From assembly GCA_004431415.1 (NCBI GenBank), contig QPMI01000116.1, forward strand, positions 62,001-126,000: 64,000 nucleotides of DNA, read 5' to 3'. The translations under genes and the position numbers were made by a program. Every line of letters begins with the position of its first letter. The stretch's first letter is position 1. Below are positions 57,495-64,000 of the stretch, in pieces. Origin of the DNA: Cyanophora paradoxa. Its lineage: Eukaryota; Glaucocystophyceae; Cyanophorales; Cyanophoraceae. The notes beneath the pieces were generated by a model. It saw nothing but the letters and a program-made list of their open reading frames with translations, ran no database searches and was not told the origin of the DNA.

Positions 57495-58593
57495 CACCCG
57501 CCCCGTCCGCAGGCTCCATTGTGGTCTCCAGCGTCCCGCTGACCCCGTTCATCGACGGGTACTACCTCTACGAGCAGTGCCAGGACGCTTCGTTCGCAAA
57601 GGGCGGCTGCCGCGAGGCGTACCTGGCCGGCCGCTCCGCCCTGGGCCTCCAGGTCCCGGCCGTGCGCCCGCCCGGCCCTGTACCCCCCCAGAAATTCAAA
57701 TTCAAATTAAAATTCAAATTCAGATCGTCTTCCAAGCGATCGCTGCGATCCTCTCCTGCGTCGTGGCGCGGCGGCCCGGGCCCACGTACCCCTCCGCCTA
57801 CTGGCTCACGTTCCTCTCGGTTCTCAACAGCGGCTTCCTGATGCCAGCCGGGCTCCTCCTATGGCTCCTTATGGCCCACTTTCCCCTCCTGGACGCCTCC
57901 TCCACCTCGCTTTCGGCGTACCCCTGGCGCTTCCGAAGCACCCTGGACTTCAGCTTCGCGGTGGACGCGGCCGCCTGCGGCTTCTGCCTCGTCGCGGCGG
58001 CCCTCAGCGTGTCGCCCTCGGTCGAGGGGTACAGGTTCCAAGCGGAGGAGGCGGCGGAGCGGGAGCGGAGGCGGCAGGAGCAGATCCTGTCGCTCACCAA
58101 GGGGGTGGAGGCAACCGGCGCATCGGCGGGGCGCGGCAAGCCGCCGCCGCCGCCGATGCCGCTGGACGGCGAGGGGCGCATGCGGCCCGTCGCTGTGCTC
58201 AGCATGGGCGACGGGGAGATGATGCCCGAGCGGGCGACCAAGAGCCGGGTGCGGCTCGGCTGGGCGGAGGAGGCCGAGGAGACGCCGGGCAAGCCCGGCG
58301 GCGACGCGGCGGAGGCGGCGGCGGCGGCCGATCGGGCGGCGAGCAGGCGGTCGCTTCAGTCGGAGAACGAGGGGGGAGGAGGCGGGGGCAAGGCATCGCG
58401 GGCGGCGAGCCGCAAGTCGATCAAGTTCGACTCGGATGCGGAGGAGGGGCGCGGGGCGGAGCCGGCGGGCCCGGGGGGCGGCAGGGCCGGCGGCGGCGGG
58501 GGGGAGTACCGAACGGCCTCTCGCTCCTCCATGTCCCGCGCCCAGTCCGTCAAGAGCCTGAAGGAGGCCGAGCAGAACCACCTGTGGCCCTAG
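57032..58593 (+). CDS. four-transmembrane protein with Ser/Arg-rich cytosolic tail
   Basis: Joined exons give TM1 'LGFFLFFSVGHIILASISLC', a Cys-containing loop 'TANWTTFSTSLGQSCSFNFG', 'AGCNSIFSPGNILAP' and 'YYLYEQCQDASFAKGGCREA', TM2 'VFQAIAAILSCVVA', TM3 'FLSVLNSGFLMPAGLLLWLL', TM4 'AVDAAACGFCLVAAALSVSP', then a long tail with 'EEAAERERRRQEQILSLTKG' and repeated R-A-A-S-R-x-S motifs ending 'SVKSLKEAEQNHLWP'. The topology, with a Cys-rich first loop, is like claudin/PMP22-type tetraspan proteins, but no family motif is visible. The R-x-x-S repeats look like basophilic kinase sites. The intron at 57437-57511 contains a run of about 30 C. The start at 57032 is the first ATG ahead of TM1. Confidence 0.68.
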
Positions 58594-58694
58594 CTCCTCC
58601 TCAGATGAACTTTCTCTTGTGCTTAGATCTCATCGTAACTAGTTACTAGTACTAGTGTTTCTTCTGTCTGTCGGCGTGCACGAACCTAGTGTTC

Positions 58695-59640
58695 TCATCG
58701 AGACGTAGCTGATTGGCCAAGGAGGAGGCGCTGACGAACTTTCGGAAGCGCGAGGTCTAGGGCGGCAGCATGACTTCCGTCCCGCCCCCGACGCCGACTC
58801 CGCCCCCACCGTAGGCATATATATATAGGCGCCGGGGGGGCGCCTCGAGGGGGGAAGCCGACCTCCCCGTACGTGTACCCCTCCTCGTCCTCTTCCTCGT
58901 CCTCGAATCCCTCCCCGCCCTCCGGATCCCGCCGATGCCCCCCCGAGGCGGCCGGGGCGACGGCGGCGGCGGCGGAGCGGAGCACGCGATTCTCGCCCTC
59001 GGGCTCGCGCCTCTCGATCCGCCTCCAGCCAGCCTCGATCTCGATCCGGGAGGGGGAGGAAGGGAAGGGGGGTACGGAGGAGGAGCGGAGCGGAGTCACT
59101 GAGTGTGCGCGATATCGATGAACTCCCGGAGTCCTCGCATCCCTCATTCATAGCATGAGCTCGGCCGCGGGTGACCCTGGAAGTTTAATGCCTCATGGTC
59201 CACCGCGGCCGCCCTCCCTTGCCGGCGCTCATGATCATGATCAGCCTGTCCCGCCTCGCGATCGAGCTCGAGCTTTTCCCTCCCCACACCTCTCCCGATC
59301 TCCTCTTCGCCTGGCCTGCGCATGCGCCCCAGGGGGGGCGGGGGTAATTAAATAAGGGCCCTTGCCTTCTGGTTGAGCGACTCGAGGTGCGAGATCTAGA
59401 CCGCCTGCGGGGGTACGCGTCGGTTTCGCGGAGGGGTACGAGAAAAGAGGGGCGGTACCGTAGTACCTCGGCGCCGGGAGGGGGAGGGTCCCACAGCGGT
59501 TCTTCAGGGCCCCCTGGGGAGCTCGCGATCGAGGGCGGCGCCGGCCCCAGCTGCGGGGACGAGCTTGAGGGTCCGGGGGTACCGCCCGTCCCCCGTCCCG
59601 CTGCCCGCTGCAAAGCCAGTACCGCGGTTCAGCCCCATGG
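58695..59640 (-). pseudogene. partial inverted copy of the 43.8-46.3 kb coiled-coil gene
   Basis: The minus strand at about 59350-59620 matches 44760-44970 of the coiled-coil gene, including intron sequence (e.g. 'GPEEPLWDPPPPGAEV'), and about 58700-59060 matches 45790-46230 ('GENRVLRSAAAAVAPAASG', acidic run). The middle exons are missing. The copy has small insertions such as AGATCT, TCGCGAGC and ACTACGGT at otherwise matching positions, which break the frame. Because introns are retained it is a segmental DNA copy, not a retrocopy. Confidence 0.75.
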
Positions 59641-60194
59641 CCACCGGGGGTAGGGGGGGGGGGGGGGGGGGGGAGGGGGGGGCAAGGGGGGGAAGGGGGG
59701 GAGGGGGGGAAGAGGGGAGGTCCGGTGGAGCTTCCCCCCCTCTACCCCTCTAGTATCCCCCTCGATTCCCCTCCGAGGCTCTCCTCAGGGCCTCTCTCCC
59801 CCGCATCTTTCCCCAGTCGATGACGCCGAGTTGAGAGGAAGATTGATATCGCGAGATCGGCCCAGGGATCGGAGGAAATTAAAGCTTAAGGAGAACTCGG
59901 GCGAAGTATCGTACGCAGGTCCGGATCCGGACAGAGTCGGACCGGAGCAAGCTCAGTCGTGCCAGACCAGTCGTGCTACGTAATATTCTATTAATGCCGC
60001 CGACCTCCGATCCCGTCGCGGAGGCGGCCCTGCCGTGCGCGCATTTTTCCGCCGCCGGGCCCCGGGGGCGCGCCGCTCGAGCTCGCGGGCTAGCGGTGCG
60101 GGCTAGCGGTTACGCTGTAGTTGGCGCCCCCCGGCCCGGGCCGGGCACCGGCCCGCTGCGCATGCGGCGCAGAATTTGATTGAGTTTATCCGCA
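59641..60194. other. intergenic, G-run and possible dynamin 5' exon
   Basis: A G-rich tract (59648-59720) follows the pseudogene. A frame from 59995 ('MPPTSDPVAEAALPCAHFSA') could be the first dynamin exon but was not joined in phase. Confidence 0.4.
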
Positions 60195-62542
60195 GCTCGA
60201 ATTCGAACGATCAGAGGCGTGCCTCAGACGTCGCGATCGACGCGCCCGCATTCTCCGGAAATCTTCTCGACGCGGAGCTGCGCCGCCGCCTGCAGCTCCT
60301 GAACGAGCTCCGCGATCTCGGCCTCGGAAATGCGAGCCAGCATGCGCAAGCGCCTCGATCTCGGAAATATTTTAATCATTAAGCGATTCGCGCGCGCGCA
60401 CACAGGTCGCTAAGATCGAGCTCCCGCGCATCGTCGTGGTCGGCGGGCAGAGCGCCGGCAAGTCCAGCGTCCTGGAGAGCATCGTCGGCCTCGACATTTT
60501 CCCCCGCAACAAGGACATCTGCACCCGCCGGCCCATCGAGCTGCGCCTCATCAACAACGAGAGTGCGTGCGCGTTAAATTACTTTGCGCAAGCACATACT
60601 TTGGCCGCGGCTCGCGATAGAAAATATTCTTGAGCTTTTGAAAAACTCAAGGAAAGAATTCGCGCAAAGATGTGCAAGGAATGCGCGCAACTTTCCTTCA
60701 TCGCGGCAACGTGAGCTCGGAGACCTTGACCTCGATGGGCGACGTCCGCAACGAAATCGCCCGGCTCAACGTGCGAGATGTGACTGACAATGAGGTGCGC
60801 GGCTTTCGATTAGATGGTAAGCGTGATATCGACCGAGACAAATTACTGCCCCGCTGAAGGGACGCTCCGCTGAAAACTGATCGCGAGCCCACAGCCTGTT
60901 CGAGAGGATCCCATTACTCTCGAGATTGTCAGTGCACACTGCCCAGATCTCACTGTCGTTGATCTCCCTGGCATTGCAAGGGCACGCTGAAATTCAATTG
61001 AAAGTTACATTCTTGTTGATTTACTCTTATACATTCACGCAGAATACAGCGACCGGCGACGACGACGAGCGCGAGAACATAGGCAATTACAATATCGAGA
61101 AGCTCACCAAAGATCTCTCGCTGAAGTCCGTCCGGAAGGAATCTAGATCTAGATCTAGATCTAGATCTAGATCTAGATCTAGATCTAGATCTAGATCTGC
61201 GCGCATCAACGAACATTTGTTCTACATGAGATTGAAATAATTAATTATAAATGAAATATATTTAAATGATGTACATGTGCTTTATTGCATGTGGTCTAGA
61301 TCCAGATTCATCTCGCGTGTGATCATTCATGATCAGGTACATCAAGCAAGAACGAACAATCATATTGGCCGTCTCCGCAGCGAACGCCGATCTTGCGGGC
61401 TCGGACGCCCTTCAGCTCGCCCGGGAGGTCGACAAGGAGGGTGTGCCTCCTCATGGCTCCAAGGCGTAATGAATTCACGATTATTACGTCAATCCTAGCT
61501 ATAGCCACTTTCGAAATTCTATTTTCGCAGGTATTCGAACAATCGGCGTTCTAACCAAAGTGGATATCATGGACGAGGTTCATTCAATCGCGATTGATTG
61601 AAGGACCAGATTTAGAGTTCGAGCTTCCATGCTTTCGCATGCATATGCTTAACGGATTGCGTTCGCAGGGGACAGACGCGGGCGAGATTCTGCGAGGCGA
61701 GAAGCACAAGCTCAAAAAGGGGTATTACGGTGTGCAGGCAATTAATCGCGATCGCAAGATATCGGTCCTGGCGATCGCAAAGTATCGGTCCTGGGGCTTC
61801 ATTAAATTAAACTATAATGATGTAATGCGCAGCAATGAAAAACCGCACACAGAAGGAGGTGGAAGACAAGAAGCCTTTGAAGGTCGGTGTATACGTATGT
61901 TATCAATAATACAATATAATATACTAGAGCGCTAGCGCCGTTTACTGCAGCGCTAGCGAATTAATACGCCTCTCAGGAAGCGATTGGGAACGAAGAGAAG
62001 TTCTTCAGGAGTCACGGTGTGTACGCGGGCTTCCTGAAGCGATGCGGGACACACAGTCTCGTGTCAGCACTTCAGCAGGTGCGTCTTGCAATTGTTTACA
62101 CTAAATATATATGCGCATGCATGCTTCCGCCCCTGCGCATGCGTGCTTAGACGAAATACTCGTACTCATGTTCATAACGCAGGAGATTCTCGTCCTCTAC
62201 GACCGTCACATCCCCGCCATTAAAAAGCAGGTATGTCAAAGCCTGCATTTTAAACTCGTATTCAATGATTCAATAGTACTACCTACGGGGGGGGCTCGCC
62301 CCAGCCTAGTCTTTCAAAAACAAATTATAATATATCGCATTCCTCAGATTGAGGAAATGATCAAGCGAGAGGATGGTGAATTGAAAGCGCTTGGGTCTGG
62401 CCTTCCGCAAGACACAAGGGGTCAAGTGCGTGCGAACATGAGAAGAACGAAACGATTTTTTGCAAAAGCCCAACCGGGCAATGTTCGTATTAATGACAAC
62501 AACAGCCGCCCCGTCGCAGCCATCGACTGGGGTGGCGCCTAG
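60195..62542 (+). CDS. dynamin-family GTPase, 3' truncated
   Basis: Exons give the leader '[16 protein letters not shown]', G1 '[20 protein letters not shown]', '[16 protein letters not shown]' (G2 Thr), '[20 protein letters not shown]' (G3), '[20 protein letters not shown]', '[13 protein letters not shown]', '[14 protein letters not shown]' (G4), '[20 protein letters not shown]', then stalk sequence '[20 protein letters not shown]', '[13 protein letters not shown]', '[20 protein letters not shown]' and '[14 protein letters not shown]'. Dynamins are membrane-remodelling GTPases. The frame ends soon after, so most of the stalk and the GTPase effector domain are missing; retrotransposon sequence follows. 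It is either a truncated gene or one whose distal exons lie beyond the insertion. The start is unresolved. Introns here are AT-rich, unlike neighbouring genes. Confidence 0.78.
61143..61198. repeat. AGATCT microsatellite, about nine units
   Basis: Tandem array of the self-complementary hexamer TCTAGA/AGATCT in a dynamin intron. Every register is palindromic, so it can fold as a hairpin on either strand. Confidence 0.95.
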
Positions 62543-62806
62543 GCTAGCTCTGAGGCTCTGCGGCATAGAAGGGAGACGACCTGTAGACCTATCCTAGCTA
62601 TCCGCTATCGAGCCGAGGCGCGCGGGGATTGGAGGCGAGGTTGTCCTTGGCCCTGAGGGGGGGGAGGGGGGGGGAGGGGGGGAGGGCACTCTTTGCCAGG
62701 TTCACCGGTTGGGCTGAGGAGAGAGGGGGGGGGGCCGGGGGGGGAAGGGAAAAGAAGAGCGGATCCGGAAAAGGGTCTCGGAGGTGGCTGTAGGCCGGCC
62801 GGTCGG
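62543..62806 (-). other. likely 3' untranslated end of the retrotransposon
   Basis: G-rich tracts (62658-62690, 62720-62745 on +) lie just past the stop of the minus-strand retrotransposon frame. No coding feature seen. Confidence 0.45.
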
Positions 62807-64000
62807 TCACCACGGGACGGCGGGGGCGTCGAATTCCGGCGGCGGCTCAAGGAGGGGGCCGCGGGAGGGGGTGGTCTCGGTTTCTGTGCGCTCGAGTGTG
62901 GCAACGAAGCCGGCGGCTGTCCACATGAGCGGATCGAGGGGGGCGGGGGGGGGCGGGGGGTCGTCGTCGGGCTCCCAGGCCCAGGTGATGGCGCTGGGGT
63001 CGAGGGCGGGCTGGGCAACGGCGGGGGACAGGCCGCGGGCGGCGTACTCCGCTTTGGTGATGGCCACGAGGGCGCGGGCCCAGACGTTGCGGGCGAATGC
63101 CTCCCAGATGAGCAGGGCCGTCGGCTTGCCGGTCTGCCCTCTTTCCTCCGGCGTGAGCGTATGCACCTGCCAGGCGGCGCTGATCATGAGGCCGGCGAGG
63201 GTGGGGAGGAGGGCCGCGGGGGCGAGCGGGGCGCGGCGGCTCTGGGAGTTGCCGGCGGAGTGGGGTACGGCGCGAAAGCCCGTGATGGCGTGTGCGCAGC
63301 TCAGGGGGACCCGCCTGTGGAAGTGGGCGTTCCAGCGCTCGATCAGCTCTTCCCATGCCGCCCGTGCGGGGGCGCAGTAGTAGATTGCGTGGTCTGAGGT
63401 GTCCTCCGGGATGTCTATGCACTCGCAGACTTCGCAGAAGGGGCTGGGGCGCGCGCCGATGCGGTGAAGGAACTGGCCGGCGGGGAGGCATGCATGGGTG
63501 GCCCAGAGCCAGATTTCTCTGTTCCAGGCGGTGAGGCTAGCGAGATGGCATCCATATTTCCAGACGTTCTGCCACAAGCAGCGCGGCGGCGGGTTCCCGA
63601 AGCGGGCGAGGGGGCCCGGGTCGGGGGTGGGAGGGAGGGCGAGGAGCGCGTGGTATCCCGCTGAAATGCGGTACTCGAGCCAAGGGCGGGGGCCCTTGGG
63701 GGAGGCGAAGAGGAGGCCCTCGTGGACCCAAGGCGTGGCGTCGAGGCGCCCGGCGAGAACGGGGCGGCCCGTGGGCCAGCGGTGTTTCTGTTTGGTGGAG
63801 CCGGGGGGTACGAGGACGACGTGCGCTCGTGGGAGCGAAGCGGGGGCGGCGGGGAGGGGCTGGGCCGGCGTCGGCGGCTCGGCGAGCGTGCCGTCGGGAA
63901 GGGCGCCGACTTGGCAGCCGGTCGGGGGAGCGCCGGGGAGCGCAAGGATGACCGCGGCTGGGCCTGGGCGGCGGGGGCCGTGGCCCGCCGTGAGCGGGGG
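62807..64000 (-). mobile_element. non-LTR retrotransposon, C-terminal end of ORF2 (zf-RVT type), partial
   Basis: The minus-strand frame is open from the window edge to the TGA at 62807-62809. The conserved part reads 'VWKYGCHLASLTAWNREIWL', 'ATHACLPAGQFLHRIGARPS', 'PFCEVCECIDIPEDTSDHAI' and 'YYCAPARAAWEELIERWNAH'. This W...ACLPAG..L...G....C..C....ED..H....C pattern is the zinc-binding region C-terminal to reverse transcriptase in many LINE-type elements. The upstream reverse transcriptase and endonuclease would lie beyond 64000. It is intron-free, unlike the host genes. The 3' end lies next to the truncated dynamin gene. Confidence 0.75.

Noticed and set aside
61143-61198. Telomere or centromere repeat
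   Set aside because: The array is only about nine hexamers, inside an intron, and the unit AGATCT is not telomere-like.
1-64000. Bacterial or viral origin of the window
   Set aside because: Dense GT-AG introns, prenylated Rabs, dynamin, NUB1-like and LINE-type sequence show a eukaryotic nuclear genome; no viral genes were recognised.

Overview
The window is GC-rich nuclear DNA from an intron-dense eukaryote, most likely a single-celled alga. Almost every gene is cut into short exons by introns of about 40 to 500 bases ending in CAG, so many long open frames are composition artefacts. Evidence for an alga: a bacterial-type ribosomal protein L24 carrying a presequence (plastid-type), a plant-type LPA1/2-phosphoglycerate kinase homologue, a Rubisco-LSMT-like SET protein, isopentenyl phosphate kinase and a starch-binding CBM20 domain. 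The L24 presequence starts MAFV, with a phenylalanine near the N-terminus, as in glaucophyte (Cyanophora-type) plastid import signals. A glaucophyte is therefore my best guess, held as inference only.

Layout. 1-13 kb: LPA1-like kinase (+, 5' end outside the window), L24 (-), SET protein (+), two tandem Rab GTPases (-), isopentenyl phosphate kinase (+). 13.8-21 kb: one large gene whose exons join in phase into an acylation signal, a coiled coil, SAM, TIR, ARM/HEAT-type repeats and an FBXO11-like parallel beta-helix. This is the most striking object in the window. 22.8-26.6 kb: Ala/Pro-rich protein with a KEN box and a CKAP2/HURP-like C-terminus (+). 27-31 kb: MYG1 nuclease (-) and an unrecognised coiled-coil protein (+). 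31-36.7 kb: AT-hook protein with a 12-residue repeat (-) and a second beta-helix gene (+). 36.8-43.3 kb: CHASE4-HAMP-cyclase-like receptor (-) whose cyclase domain seems to have lost key residues. 43.8-51.2 kb: coiled-coil protein (+), NUB1-like UBL/UBA protein (-), PFxF-repeat protein (+). 51.6-58.6 kb: unrecognised Pro/Tyr-rich protein (-), CBM20-SGNH hydrolase fusion (-), four-TM protein (+). 58.7-64 kb: inverted pseudogene copy of part of the 43.8 kb gene, a 3'-truncated dynamin gene (+), and the C-terminal end of a non-LTR retrotransposon ORF (-) running off the right edge.

Genes alternate strands and several pairs are head-to-head with 66 to 700 bases between starts. Introns show recurring features: C-homopolymers always on the sense strand, a class beginning GTACCCC, palindromic microsatellites, and tandem duplications that copy exon-intron boundaries into the intron. 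Splice joins were worked out by eye from reading phase and protein similarity. CDS spans below include introns, and no transcript data or database search was available.
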